This document shows, one piece after another, positions 18,601 to 30,206 of a stretch of DNA of 64,000 nucleotides. A program made the translations under genes and the position numbers. The stretch covers positions 4,836,001 through 4,900,000 of the forward strand of contig NZ_CP114771.1 in assembly GCF_027366395.1 (NCBI RefSeq), given 5' to 3'. This DNA comes from Endozoicomonas sp. GU-1 (GTDB lineage: Bacteria > Pseudomonadota > Gammaproteobacteria > Pseudomonadales > Endozoicomonadaceae). The notes beneath the pieces were generated by a model that was not told the origin of the DNA, made no database searches, and saw only the letters and a program-made list of their open reading frames with translations. Every line of letters starts with the position of its first letter. Position 1 is the stretch's first letter.

Positions 18601-19150
18601 TATCCGGTGAGACCTGTCGTCCATTTAACAACAGGCCCCTCAGGCAACATTCTGCTTTGAAACGAATTATCGCTAATTTGCATTTCTTGTCTCCATCTGG
18701 TTTCCGGTTGAATTCCTGAATGACCTGGTCCGGGGACACTTTTCTATTGCCGTGTAGAATGTTCTGTAGGCAGAGCTTTTGCAGAAAGAAGCCACCTCTG
18801 AGAGACGTTCTATCATTTCTATAGGTGCCAAGCACAGCGGCCGAGGAGATTTGACGTCCCTTTAATGGGTTTTTATCCCAAAAGGCGTCCTCAACACGTT
18901 TGCCTACATCCAGGATGGGGGTTCTGCCTCTATAAGACGGATGGTTTGAGACTCTTTTACCGTTAAATGTACTTCTTGAGTGACCAGGAGTCCCCCTTGA
19001 ACCCGCTTGCTGGGCAACATGGCCAGCAGGCTTTGGGCGGGAGTAGGTTGATGCGTTTGCTTTCAGAATAAAACCCTGTCTGGACAGTTCATGTTTAGAA
19101 GGTGAATTCGGTACAAATATTCCTTCAGCCAGTCGAATTAACAGTGGCAA
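15614..19150 (-). CDS. Repeat protein with C-terminal nucleotidyltransferase fold
   Basis: 1178 residues. About thirteen imperfect 37-38-residue repeats fill residues ~150-650 (pattern LNGQQVTPDAVVKDF ... ARFKxECCLRGL), each probably two helices with a Cys-Cys pair. After a helical linker, residues ~918-1010 show a Pol-beta-type nucleotidyltransferase core: ITGSYARFLQDHC then NDIDIICT (hGS...DhD) and a third acidic strand VSVDARL. Such folds transfer nucleotides to RNA, small molecules or proteins. No ATG precedes the repeats, and TTG 19150 is the only near-terminal start. The first ~20 codons lie in a MITE-A inverted-repeat end (19089-19114), so the 5' end looks replaced by rearrangement. 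It may be expressed from an unusual start or be 5'-truncated. Confidence 0.6.
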   Translation of the reverse strand: MPLLIRLAEGIFVPNSPSKHELSRQGFILKANASTYSRPKPAGHVAQQAGSRGTPGHSRSTFNGKRVSNHPSYRGRTPILDVGKRVEDAFWDKNPLKGRQISSAAVLGTYRNDRTSLRGGFFLQKLCLQNILHGNRKVSPDQVIQEFNRKPDGDKKCKLAIIRFKAECCLRGLLLNGRQVSPDTVINDFKAVKAALELARFKAECCLRGLLLNDQLVTTDAVVEHFPDSPEGRLGLARFKEQCCLMGKLLNDQQVTPDTVVKGYQATKATLELGRFIEQCCIRGLPLNGQRVTPATVVREYQSAGAYLELARFKADCCLKGLSLSGQQVSPDTVVKDCQVANATLVLVRFKEECCLRGLALNGQKVTPEEVVEDFQKAGTTLEQSRFKAECCLRGLFLNGQQITPEEVVRDYQAIGATLELARFKAECCLRGLELNGQQVAPDAVITVFPDSLEGSLGRAIFRAQCCLRGLLVNGQQVRPDSVVKDFPDSPEGKLGIARFQEECCLRGLALNGQKATPEAVIKAFPDTTEGRLGIARFMQECCLKRLVLNGQQVTADAVVKAFPNSSEGRLGIARFKQECCLRKLVLNGQLVTPDEVYQNFQTVKATLEIARFKEECCLKGLPLNGQQVTPEAVVKDYERGGWLLERAIFYSLLALHARELNGNYLDNQKVLEAFNEVPGDHSSRQVMYLIQRLNQSQGYDETSEAQDIIQTAWQLLNNVSLKDEQHRLQCILKFMAMQNELTIAHQEVSAEQVLQSIKKLRNSFHNSRVHFFFLAHCYITRQSIAGLKVHKDQVLGCLHSFPEGSKLRHDLGFWFEQYSYEAHCVNINGHRHRDNLPDLIPNIENAGRAKKYRGETGHTFATQGITTNGVQTLKQWSTTGRPDLPENPALRLNALTLKTLEIIQEINVSYSNTPILITGSYARFLQDHCSLFNDIDIICTTEEPARILFAKLEALNTTDSDIPKSITIWQLPGCPEIKLPKTYNIHLRDADLCMKTMGLQVSVDARLTHENTAPLTVHVPGVARPVLCLSFADETKLMNDTLEYLAENLDPLTRQLQRGAVFDLQRTILFNDPQNIEERIYGLLIRSLLTLNKARQFIDLHSEGKPGTPDCLPEYRQVQQRLHTLTALLQKKLAGHVCRSGFEHRINNWLSTNQYVSDYEIKKKDFIKSLLVMMHSA
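19089..19114. repeat. MITE family A inverted-repeat remnant
   Basis: Resembles the 26-bp right end at 11608-11633 (TTTAGAAGGTG core). It lies inside the first codons of the nucleotidyltransferase ORF. No partner repeat was seen nearby. Confidence 0.5.
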
Positions 19151-19417
19151 GAGGCAGCACTGATGATAATTCTGCTCTTTTGGCCTTAGCTGCCAACTCT
19201 CCTTTCTCCCTGGCCAATGTTTCGCTGAAGCCTTTTCTTATGGCAGAGGTATAGGCGTTTGATCTGGCATTTCTGATGGCTCTGTATGCCTTGGCTTTAT
19301 CGGATGTTTCGTATTTGGCCAGGTACGCTTTGCGTTTAGTGTTAAAAATTCATCTGGAAAACCCTGTAAATTGGCATAAAAAAGATCGTGGTCCAGGTTC
19401 AGATTAAATGTTTCCAT
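19125..19417 (-). pseudogene. Small basic Lys/Ala-rich ORF, frameshifted
   Basis: ATG 19417 opens a frame (METFNLNLDHDLFY ... GFPDEFLTLN) that leaves its natural sequence near 19345. The neighbouring frame then reads TKRKAYLAKYETSDKAKAYR, AIRNARSNAYTSAIRKGF and SETLAREKGELAAKAKRAEL before stopping at 19125. The basic, helical, periodically repeated composition resembles DNA-binding or effector tails seen in Endozoicomonas-type genomes; no family is assigned. The end overlaps the start of the nucleotidyltransferase ORF in another frame, so one gene was broken when the other's 5' end was rearranged. Confidence 0.4.
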
Positions 19418-19577
19418 AAGAATTATTGAACTATTGAATTACAGCCACAGACCACTGATTCGTATAAAAGTTCCTCCTTTCAGCATTAGTCGTTGACTCG
19501 ATGAAACTGACACCGATGCAGCTGGTGTAAAAAACATGCCTTGAAACGCCCTGTTTGCCACTCTCCAAAGTGGCCAT

Positions 19578-19636
19578 TAAGTAGTTGGCCAATGGAATCG
19601 TATATTTCTGGTTTAGCGGGCAGTTACTATGCAAGG
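19578..19636. mobile_element. Half copy of MITE family B
   Basis: 59 bases matching the left end and inner part of the complete copy at 30531-30695 (TAAGTAGTTGGCC, CGTATATTTCTGG, GGGCAGTTACTATGCAAGG). The other inverted repeat is missing. The rest of 19418-19976 shows no gene. Confidence 0.75.
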
Positions 19637-19976
19637 TAGTACCGGTTCTATCACTCGCTGCCCGGAGCAGCGACTGCTGATGTGCTGTAGAGTTCCATTC
19701 TGTACCTGAAATTCCCTAGGAGTACGCTACGACTACTCACTGCTGTCAGGGTCATGGAGGCATGAATTATTTCAAGATAAGGTAATCACTGATGAGTTTT
19801 CTGACGAGAGTCTGTATGATAGGGACCGTTAAAAGTGATATTAGTTTTTTTATGAAAAGATTTGATGTTCCGAGCGTAGTCTCTCTGCATATCCTTCATA
19901 AACAAAAATAAAACTTCTAGCTAAACGGCTTTGCCCGCAAAGTCACCCTATAGTGTTTGAATATCAGGATATGAGT

Positions 19977-20186
19977 ATGTCTACCTCTACAGGAACCGTT
20001 AAGTGGTTTAATGACGAGAAAGGTTTCGGTTTTATCAGCCAGGAAAACGGTGGACCTGACGTGTTTGCCCACTTCCGTCAGATTGCTACCGAAGGCTTCA
20101 AAACCCTGACTGAAGGCCAGCGCGTTGAGTTTCGTGTTACTCAGGGCCAGAAAGGTCTGCAGGCTGAAGATATCCGTCCTCTGTAA
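19977..20186 (+). CDS. Cold-shock protein, CspA family
   Basis: 69 residues from ATG 19977 ([19 protein letters not shown] is the canonical N terminus); ATGs at 19953 and 19971 are in frame but add non-family residues. It is a single-stranded nucleic acid chaperone, with RNP1 KGFGFI and RNP2 DVFAHF both intact and an Ala where most homologues have Val. A cytoplasmic five-stranded OB fold is expected. It is monocistronic, with a strong intrinsic terminator 28 bp downstream and an AT-rich leader. Which csp paralogue this is cannot be told. Confidence 0.92.
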   Translation: MSTSTGTVKWFNDEKGFGFISQENGGPDVFAHFRQIATEGFKTLTEGQRVEFRVTQGQKGLQAEDIRPL

Positions 20187-20213
20187 AACTCAGTTTTCAT
20201 TTGGGCGATCCAT

Positions 20214-20249
20214 AAAAAAGGCAGTGCTTTACGGCACTGCCTTTTTATT
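20214..20249 (+). terminator. Intrinsic terminator of the csp gene
   Basis: 13-bp perfect stem (AAAAAGGCAGTGC / GCACTGCCTTTTT) with a short TTTACG loop, ending in a T-run. It would terminate in both directions. Confidence 0.9.
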
Positions 20250-20535
20250 GCTCGCCATAACGGAGGCGGGAAGAGCCGGTTATGCCCCTTCTGATTCAGT
20301 TACTTGCTCAACATTCGTCTGGCGTCGCTCAAAATGACCTGTTCTTCAGTACTCGCCTTATGATTGGTACGGTTTGTTGATAAATTACGCTTTTATGGCG
20401 GGGCTGAATCCGTCATTATAGTGCTCCCGCTGGCTCAGGCTGGTTTGGTGTTGGTTTTCAAGGGCGTCTCAGGGGAGTGGTGGCACAGCTTATTACTTTC
20501 CCGGGATGCTGAGTGTTATTTGGGCAAGGCAGTCG
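20250..20535. other. Spacer without recognised gene
   Basis: No ORF with family features lies between the csp terminator and the ProQ/FinO gene. It presumably holds the promoter of the latter; no convincing -35/-10 pair was picked. Confidence 0.4.
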
Positions 20536-21054
20536 ATGACAGCAGAAGACAGTAATATTTCTGACCAGGGTATCCAGAAGCAGGAACAGCAGTTGGCCTC
20601 TGAACAGGATGTTTCCGGTTCCCCTATGAATCAAGCGCTTCCGGAAGAGGCCAGGAAAATTCTTGAGAGGCTGCATAACCGGCCTGAAAGTGATGTTATG
20701 AACTCTGAGGCGCTGCGTCTGGTTCGAGTTATCTGGCCCGGTGCTTTCAATGTTTCGGATCCAAGGCCCCTTAAGATTGGTATTCACAAGGAGATGGCTG
20801 AGGCAAACCTGCTGCCTGCACACATTATTCCGGTTGCATTGCGGTTTTTTACGTCCATGGAACGCTATCTTGAGAAGATAAAGCCCGGTGCTACCCGGAT
20901 TAACCTTCAGGGGCAGGCGGCAGGTCGGGTGAAACTTCGCGAAGCAGTGGATGCAGAAATCAAGCTGTATACCCAGAGCAGTGATTTTGTCATAACACGG
21001 GATCGGGTCATTATTAAGAAGATTCGTTTATTGTCCGTGAATAAACAGACTTGA
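20536..21054 (+). CDS. ProQ/FinO-domain RNA chaperone
   Basis: 172 residues from ATG 20536 (AAGGCAG upstream); an in-frame ATG at 20506 is less supported. The FinO/ProQ domain spans ~55-150: VIWPGAFNVSDPRPLKIGI, LPAHIIPVALRFFT and a basic RINLQGQAAGRVKLREAV segment. The family binds structured sRNAs and mRNA 3' ends. The N-terminal ~40 residues are Gln/Glu/Ser-rich and probably disordered. There is no C-terminal Tudor-like domain as in ProQ proper, so it is a minimal FinO-type protein. Regulation is not visible. Confidence 0.85.
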   Translation: MTAEDSNISDQGIQKQEQQLASEQDVSGSPMNQALPEEARKILERLHNRPESDVMNSEALRLVRVIWPGAFNVSDPRPLKIGIHKEMAEANLLPAHIIPVALRFFTSMERYLEKIKPGATRINLQGQAAGRVKLREAVDAEIKLYTQSSDFVITRDRVIIKKIRLLSVNKQT

Positions 21055-21150
21055 ACGGATGCCAGCAGGCCGGTCTGGTTATTTTTTAATCAATCTGTCC
21101 GGATGGCCTGAATTGACAGGTGTTTGTGAACTATCCCGAATGTTGACACA

Positions 21151-21179
21151 AGTTTATCCACAACAGCTGTGGATAAACT
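21151..21179. promoter_or_regulatory. Inverted pair of consensus DnaA boxes
   Basis: TTATCCACA (21154-21162) and its complement TGTGGATAA (21168-21176) lie 5 bp apart inside a perfect 12-bp inverted repeat. Both are exact TTATNCACA boxes. The site sits between convergent genes, without a T-run, so it could bind DnaA or be a hairpin at transcript ends. Confidence 0.6.
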
Positions 21180-21190
21180 ATATGAGCCAG

Positions 21191-22125
21191 TCAGCGGGCA
21201 ATAATCATCAGATAGCGCAGTTGCTCCCGGTGAAGCATCCAGCGAATAAACCAGACTTGCAATCGCAGTCTGATCCACATCTTCGAGCGTGTGAACGCAG
21301 AAAGGCTCTGGTAGTGTTGGCCAAACCAGAAACAGAAACCGGAAAGGACATCATCGGTAATATCCACAATCTCAACCTGCGCAAACCCATGCTGGTTAAG
21401 CAGGTTTTCGTAGGTCTCTTTGACGGGCATATCTTCAACCAGGAGTCCTGATATGCGACCAAGCTTGTTTACCAGGCGCTGTTCCCGGCGGTCCTGAAAT
21501 GGCCGGGCCAGCACCATATCGGTAAACGCCAGAGTGCCTCCCGGCCTTAGCGCTTTCCTGGCATGGCTGAAAAAATGAGAGCGGGACTCCAGATGGTAAA
21601 CGCAGTCCAGGCCGATTAACTTGTTGCAGCTCTTCTCTGGCCGTTCTGCCAGCGACTTGTCCCCCCCCCCCGCACCAGTTTAAGCGTATTGAAATGCCCG
21701 CAATGCTCCAGCGCCTGGGCCATCTGTTGCTCATCACTGGCGATTGCCGTCAGGTGCTGAACCTGGTAATAATCCAGCCAGACCAGCAACTGATCATGGC
21801 TGGTGAAAGCGACATCAAGGACTTCATCCTGACTGGACAGACAGGCTTTGTCGGCCAGTAACCCCGCCATTTCCGAGCAGGCCTGCCGGTATTGGGACGT
21901 GTCTCTCCAGTAACCCAGCAAGCGCCAGCCGGAGGAGGGCTGTAACGGGTTATTCAATAGCCACTGATCAACCTTCAACTCGCGCTCGCGGCTTGACGAT
22001 GGCCACCAGATACGTATCAACAGTGCCAGACCCTGAGCCATCAGGCCTGACATAAACAGCCACGTCAGGAGCACTCCGAGAAGAAATGAAAGAATTGGCA
22101 TAAGCTGACTTTTAGTTTTATCCAT
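21191..22125 (-). pseudogene. Membrane-anchored class I methyltransferase, frameshifted at poly-G
   Basis: Start at ATG ~22125. One N-terminal transmembrane helix (LMPILSFLLGVLLTWLF) precedes a Rossmann-type SAM-dependent methyltransferase: DEVLDVAFTSHDQLLVWL, LTAIASDEQQM and LIGLDCVYHLESRS followed by ALRPGGTLAFTDMVL, the usual motif IV-V order. On the coding strand a run of 11 G (21661-21671) breaks the frame, and 9 or 12 G would restore one ~310-residue protein. The substrate is unknown. The tract could be a slip-strand switch or a homopolymer sequencing error; see findings. Confidence 0.6.
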
Positions 22126-22304
22126 GCTTTTTAATTGAGTACGGATAATAGAGAGATCATTGTGCTTTTGCCAGAGTTGCAGTTTTGCCAGAAGCCCAGG
22201 CTGTTTTTTGGGTATTCGATGACAAATTTTATGGTACTGAAAAATCGGGTTTTCAGACAAAATCTGAAAACCCGAGACGTTGCAAAACAGTTATCGTATT
22301 AACT

Positions 22305-24425
22305 TCAAACCTGCGTGATCTTAATCAGCAGTGCACTTTCCGGCTGCATCACTGGCATCATCAGACCCACCTGTTCAAGCAGGGCAGCACTCATAATGGC
22401 AGGCTCTGTCATCCAGGGCGGACACTGTTTCATGTAAATATCGGAAGAGCTTTTTTCCAATACCTGAACCTTATAGTCTTTTTCCGGGTCCAGGCCGGGA
22501 ATTTGCACAGTGGCGGACATGGCATACTCAGGCATATCCAGCTGGGCGAACATCACCACGGCTTCCTGCTTATCGGTGCTAACAACGCCCCAGCCCTGTG
22601 ACGCTTTATGGGCGGTGTCGCAGCGGAAATGATCACCGGTATGCAACAGGTGTCTTAAGGACTTGTGCAGGGCAATGTATTTGGCAAAGGAGCGCTTCTC
22701 TTCTTCTGAAGCACTGGCCGGGTCCAGCTCTACCCCCATGTGACCAAACAGGGCGGTAATACCCCGGAAGTCATGGTTATGCTGTCGGCCCGTGGTGTGG
22801 CAAAGCGTTGCCCCGATATGGGCACCGGTAATTTCCAGCGGGAAGAAGTAGCTGGCTCCCTTCTGAATGGTCTGTCTTTCGAGGGCATCATTACAGTCCG
22901 ATGCCCAGAAACGGTGGGTGCGCTTCAGTACTTCGAAATCAACCCGGCCGCCGCCACCGGAACAGGTTTCAATTTCCACCAGCGGGTGTCGTCTGCGAAC
23001 TTCATCCACCAGTCGGTAATAAGCCTGAACGTGGCCGTGGAAGGCAGCACGATTGTGGTGTGTCGGTTGGACCAGTTCCCGGTTCATATCCCATTTGATG
23101 TAGCGGATATCATAGTCACTGAGCATGCTGTCGAGACGTTCCAGAACGTAGTCGAAGGCTTCCGGAATTTGCAGATTCAGTACGTACTGGTTACGGATGG
23201 TGACCTGATCGTAGCCTTCAGTACAGAGCATCCAATCCGGATGGGCCCGATAGAGGTCAGAGTTCGGGCTGATCATTTCCGGTTCAAACCAGAGGCCAAA
23301 CTCCATATTGTGCTCTTTCACACAATCGATAATGGGCTGCAGACCCAGTGGGTACTTTTGTTGGTCAAGGTACCAGTCCCCCAGCGCGGCTTTGTCATCA
23401 TTACGACCGCGGAACCAGCCGTCATCAATAATAAAACGCTCCACGCCGATTTCTGCCGCTGAGCGCACCATTTTCAGAATGTAGTCCGGGTTGTGGTCGA
23501 AGTAGATGCCTTCCCAGGTGTTCAGATGGACAGGACGCACTTTTTCCGGTTCGGGGAAGCGGATGATTTCAGCGCGCACGTGGCAGTGGAAATTCTGGCT
23601 GATGCCGTTCAGACCTTTGTTGCTGTACGTGCTGTATAAAGTTGGTGTCGTATAGCTTGCACCGGGTGCCAGTTCGACTTCTCCTGGCATCAACAGTTCA
23701 CCGGCCTGCAGGTAGCGGCGTCCATCACTCATCGCTTCGGCATGGAAGCGGTGGTTACCACTCCATCCGAGGTGGAAGCCATAGACTTTACCGGCGGTTT
23801 CGCTGAAGTTCGGCTGGCCAATCATCATGCCCGGAAAGTGCTCGTGAGAAGTTCTGCCCCGGCGGTTTTCCAGGATAAAACCGCTGCGATCCAGCAGTTT
23901 ACGTTCAGTTTGGAACTCGTGGGTCCAGCGACCATGAAAGTACATGATTTCCCTGGCGTGGGTGGGTAGTAGCAGGGTATTGGACAGTTTATTCAGCTGG
24001 TAGGGTGTGTCCCCTTCATTGGTGAGTTCCAGCGATGTTTCCAGCACATGTGAGGTGGTATTCAGGCCCATGCGGATCACCAGTTTTAAGCCGGCACGGG
24101 TATCCCTGCTGGAAAACAACACCTGATTATTGACCAGTGTCGTCTCTTCCAGGGTGAATTCCGGTGACCAGCTGTCACCCTGACGGCTGCCTTCAAGACC
24201 TGGTGATGTGAACAGCCCCCGGGCGTGTTCCGGGCAGAGAGAGACCAGGGTATCGGTATCAATTCGGGCCTGGGGAACCGGGTGGTGGTTAGCCGTAAAG
24301 AAGCCTTCCAGATCAATGCCATCGGGCAGGCGCTTGCCCCAGTAAAGCATCACCGGAAGCGATGTACCTGCCTTGATCACCAGGCTGGTGGTGTCTGTGA
24401 AAAGGTGTATTAAAGGTTTGCTCAT
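22305..24425 (-). CDS. Alpha-galactosidase, GH36
   Basis: 706 residues from ATG 24425; earlier in-frame starts add non-family sequence. It hydrolyses terminal alpha-1,6-galactose from melibiose/raffinose-type sugars. An N-terminal beta-sandwich precedes the TIM barrel containing WEGIYFDHN, ERFIIDDGWF, YIKWDMNR (nucleophile Asp) and FWASDCND (acid/base Asp). The length is that of bacterial RafA/AgaA-type enzymes. No signal peptide, so it acts in the cytoplasm on imported sugar. It is last gene of a lacZ-melB-alpha-galactosidase operon on the minus strand. Confidence 0.92.
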   Translation of the reverse strand: MSKPLIHLFTDTTSLVIKAGTSLPVMLYWGKRLPDGIDLEGFFTANHHPVPQARIDTDTLVSLCPEHARGLFTSPGLEGSRQGDSWSPEFTLEETTLVNNQVLFSSRDTRAGLKLVIRMGLNTTSHVLETSLELTNEGDTPYQLNKLSNTLLLPTHAREIMYFHGRWTHEFQTERKLLDRSGFILENRRGRTSHEHFPGMMIGQPNFSETAGKVYGFHLGWSGNHRFHAEAMSDGRRYLQAGELLMPGEVELAPGASYTTPTLYSTYSNKGLNGISQNFHCHVRAEIIRFPEPEKVRPVHLNTWEGIYFDHNPDYILKMVRSAAEIGVERFIIDDGWFRGRNDDKAALGDWYLDQQKYPLGLQPIIDCVKEHNMEFGLWFEPEMISPNSDLYRAHPDWMLCTEGYDQVTIRNQYVLNLQIPEAFDYVLERLDSMLSDYDIRYIKWDMNRELVQPTHHNRAAFHGHVQAYYRLVDEVRRRHPLVEIETCSGGGGRVDFEVLKRTHRFWASDCNDALERQTIQKGASYFFPLEITGAHIGATLCHTTGRQHNHDFRGITALFGHMGVELDPASASEEEKRSFAKYIALHKSLRHLLHTGDHFRCDTAHKASQGWGVVSTDKQEAVVMFAQLDMPEYAMSATVQIPGLDPEKDYKVQVLEKSSSDIYMKQCPPWMTEPAIMSAALLEQVGLMMPVMQPESALLIKITQV

Positions 24426-24527
24426 CACAATGCGCTCTTGAGAATGTAAGAAAAGGTTCTGAGTATTCAACAAAAATACCCCCACATAAGGGGGGCAAAA
24501 AACAGGTTATTTGTGAACTACCGGTCT

Positions 24528-25898
24528 TCAGACAATAGCAGCTACAGCACTGTCATCCCTGTTAAGGCGGGCATCCAGACGATAAGTCTTTTTGTAGATG
24601 ATGGCGCTCAGGGCAATCAGTACTGCGGGAATCAGGATCATCAGCACTTTCAGTCCGACAATGGTTTCCGGTGTCTGAACAACGTTGGGCACATAGCCGA
24701 TAAACGTCAGACCAAAACCAATCAGGAAACCTGCCATGGCACCGGCACATTTCACCAGCATGGTTTGCACTGAAAAGATAATACTCTCGCTGCGCAAGCC
24801 GGTTTTGGCTTCGCCGTAGTCCACCACATCAGCCAGCATAACCGTAGAGAGACCATTGAACAGACCGTTGCCAAATTTCAGGGCAGCACCGGCCAGACCT
24901 ACCAGAATGGCACTTTCCGGGGCAATCACGCTGGAAAAGTAGAGTACGGAGCTGCACAGAATCGGAAAGCCGCAGGCCAGTGGCCACATCAAACGACGAT
25001 TGACGACTTTAGCAATCCAGGGGAACAGGAAGATACCTGAGAATTCAGCAACCCCGGCCACCAGGGAGAACATCGGGAACAGTTCCGGTTTACCAATGGC
25101 GTAGGTGAAGTAATAGATGGCAAAGCCACCCACTAACTGAATGGCAATATTAAACGACAGTACAAAACCGATCAGTGACTTCAGCTGATCATTATCACCA
25201 ATGATCTTTTTGACATCAGAAATATTGAATTTTTCACCGGACACTTTTTGATTGACGACTTTTTCCTTAACCTGGAAAAAGGTGATCAGCGCACTGGCGA
25301 TAAATGAAATAACAATGGCGATGCTCAGGTAGAAAAAGCCCTGACCTTTATTCTCGCCACCAAAAACACCAACAGCATAAAGGCCATAAGTTCCCATTAC
25401 GGTCCAGGCGATGCTGGCAAAAATACGTGGCCAGACCACCAGGTGCTCACGTTCTTCCCGTTTGCTGGAAAGCGATGGAATCATCGACCAGTAAGGAATA
25501 TCCATAATGGTGTAGGTGACGCCCCAGAGGATGTAGGTTACCGCTGCATAAAAATAAACAAAGGTGCCTTCAAACTGATGGGTGTTGAATACCATCAATA
25601 ACACCACGGAGTTAATCAGTGTACCGATGAGAATCCATGGGCGAAATTTACCGAACCGGGAGCGGGTATTATCAACGATCATACCCATCAAAGGATCAGT
25701 AAATGCATCAATAAAACGGGCGACGAAGAACAGGGAACCGACGAAGGCGGCCGAGAGGCCAACGACATCGGTGTAATAGAACATTAAAAAGATATAGATA
25801 ATAGAACAGGCAAAATCTTTTCCCAGGGCACCCAGGCCATAAGATGCTTTGGTTTTCAGCGTTATATGCTGACTATCTGCATGAGCATTCATTGTCAT
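24528..25898 (-). CDS. melB: Sugar:cation symporter, GPH family (MelB-like)
   Basis: 457 residues from ATG 25898 (the frame extends to a TTG 9 nt upstream). About twelve transmembrane helices. Family signatures include ALGKDFACSIIYIFLMFYYT, the RFIDAFTDPLMG motif with the cation-binding Asp pair region, and the cytoplasmic NTRSRFGKFRPW loop. Transports galactosides, probably melibiose, with Na+, Li+ or H+. It sits between lacZ and the alpha-galactosidase gene, which supports the substrate class; the exact sugar and ion are inferred. Confidence 0.85.
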   Translation of the reverse strand: MTMNAHADSQHITLKTKASYGLGALGKDFACSIIYIFLMFYYTDVVGLSAAFVGSLFFVARFIDAFTDPLMGMIVDNTRSRFGKFRPWILIGTLINSVVLLMVFNTHQFEGTFVYFYAAVTYILWGVTYTIMDIPYWSMIPSLSSKREEREHLVVWPRIFASIAWTVMGTYGLYAVGVFGGENKGQGFFYLSIAIVISFIASALITFFQVKEKVVNQKVSGEKFNISDVKKIIGDNDQLKSLIGFVLSFNIAIQLVGGFAIYYFTYAIGKPELFPMFSLVAGVAEFSGIFLFPWIAKVVNRRLMWPLACGFPILCSSVLYFSSVIAPESAILVGLAGAALKFGNGLFNGLSTVMLADVVDYGEAKTGLRSESIIFSVQTMLVKCAGAMAGFLIGFGLTFIGYVPNVVQTPETIVGLKVLMILIPAVLIALSAIIYKKTYRLDARLNRDDSAVAAIV

Positions 25899-25965
25899 TT
25901 TCGCCAATTGAGAATTGCATCTGAAAACCCTGTATCACTGTGGATTCAGGGTTATGAACGTGTGA

Positions 25966-29041
<3,076 letters not shown>

Positions 29042-29180
29042 TCATTTTCCTGTCTCTGGAGTCACAGATCATTTCACCTGGTGGTGGCATTATTGACGAC
29101 AGTTATCCAGAATTTTCATACTTCAACAGGATGTATCTTATCTGTGAAGGCGGGAAAAAGTGTTGATCCAGCTCAAACTT

Positions 29181-29195
29181 ATGTAACTGTTACAT
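29181..29195. promoter_or_regulatory. Palindromic operator candidate for the GalR-like regulator
   Basis: ATGTAACTGTTACAT is a perfect 15-bp palindrome between the regulator's stop (29205) and the lacZ start (29029). LacI/GalR operators are palindromes of this size, often with TGTAA half-sites. No second copy was seen in the cassette. Confidence 0.55.
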
Positions 29196-29204
29196 TTTCT
29201 GGTG

Positions 29205-30206
29205 TCAGCCTGCTTGTTGATACCGGTTTGGTGCTTGCACACTGCTGCGTTCAACAAAAGTCGGCATCATTATCTGGCCTGTTACCTTTGTCCTGTTCTT
29301 ATCGCTCAGGCTGATGGCCAGACGTGCCGCCTGTTCAGCCATAACGGCAATGGGGTAACGGACAGTGGACAGTTTCGGGTGCAGATAACGGGCAATGACC
29401 AGATCATCATAGCCAACGACAGAGATATCCTGTGGACAGTGCAGGCCGTTTTCCTGCAGGCCAAACAGCGCGCCAGCGGCCATGATATCGTTGTAGGTGA
29501 TGATGGCTGTCAGTGGTAAGTCTTTTGCCAGTAAGTCATAAACCCCCAGTCGTCCGCCATCTTCGGTGGGTGGGCAGGCGGCAATATAACGTTCATCAAC
29601 AGGAATGCCCGCTTCTGCCATGGCTTTGTGGTGGCCTTTAAGACGATCTTGTGCGTCATCAATAAATTGGTCTGAACATAAATAGCCAATCTGTTGATGA
29701 CCTTTATTCAGCAGGTGTCGGGTAGCAATGTAGCCTCCCTGAACATTGTCCAGGGCGATGCAGCGCTCAGCAATGGGTTCAATGTAACGATTAATCAGCA
29801 CTAAACCGGGGATTTGGCTGGCAAAGTCTATCAGTGTTTCATCGGACAACCATTTGCTGTGCACAATGGCCGACTCGCAGTGACCGATCAGTCGCTCAAT
29901 GGCCTGATGCTCGGTTGGTTCGCTGTAGTGGCCATTGTGGATCAGCAGCTGTTTGTTGTGTTTTCTGGCAACCTGATCAATGCCTTTCAACATCTGGCCA
30001 AAAAAGGGTTCTGAAACATCAGACACCACCGCACCGATAGTGGTTGCCGACTGTCGTCCAATCACCGGACGATAACCCAGCTTCCGAATGGTTTGCCAGA
30101 CCCGTTGCACCACTTCGTTACTGGTGTTGGGGGAGCGATTGACTACCCGTGAAACGGTTGCCGTAGAAACATTAGCTTCCCTGGCGACATCTTTTATTGA
30201 AACCAT
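29205..30206 (-). CDS. LacI/GalR-family transcriptional regulator
   Basis: 333 residues. The N-terminal HTH, SIKDVAREANVSTATVSRVV, is followed by the hinge helix; the periplasmic-binding-like effector domain has IGAVVSDVSEPFFGQML, LVLINRYI and ISVVGYDDLVIARYLHP. Closest in style to GalR/GalS, so galactose or a galactoside is the likely inducer. It lies just upstream of lacZ in the same direction, with the palindrome between them, and is probably a repressor of the cassette and possibly of itself. Confidence 0.85.
   Translation of the reverse strand: MVSIKDVAREANVSTATVSRVVNRSPNTSNEVVQRVWQTIRKLGYRPVIGRQSATTIGAVVSDVSEPFFGQMLKGIDQVARKHNKQLLIHNGHYSEPTEHQAIERLIGHCESAIVHSKWLSDETLIDFASQIPGLVLINRYIEPIAERCIALDNVQGGYIATRHLLNKGHQQIGYLCSDQFIDDAQDRLKGHHKAMAEAGIPVDERYIAACPPTEDGGRLGVYDLLAKDLPLTAIITYNDIMAAGALFGLQENGLHCPQDISVVGYDDLVIARYLHPKLSTVRYPIAVMAEQAARLAISLSDKNRTKVTGQIMMPTFVERSSVQAPNRYQQAG

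Noticed and set aside
17670-18719. Open plus-strand frames across the Cys-Cys repeat region
   Set aside because: Shadows of the minus-strand repeat protein in other frames; no start signals.
19431-19634. 67-codon minus-strand ORF
   Set aside because: Half of it is MITE-B sequence; no start signal or homology is evident.
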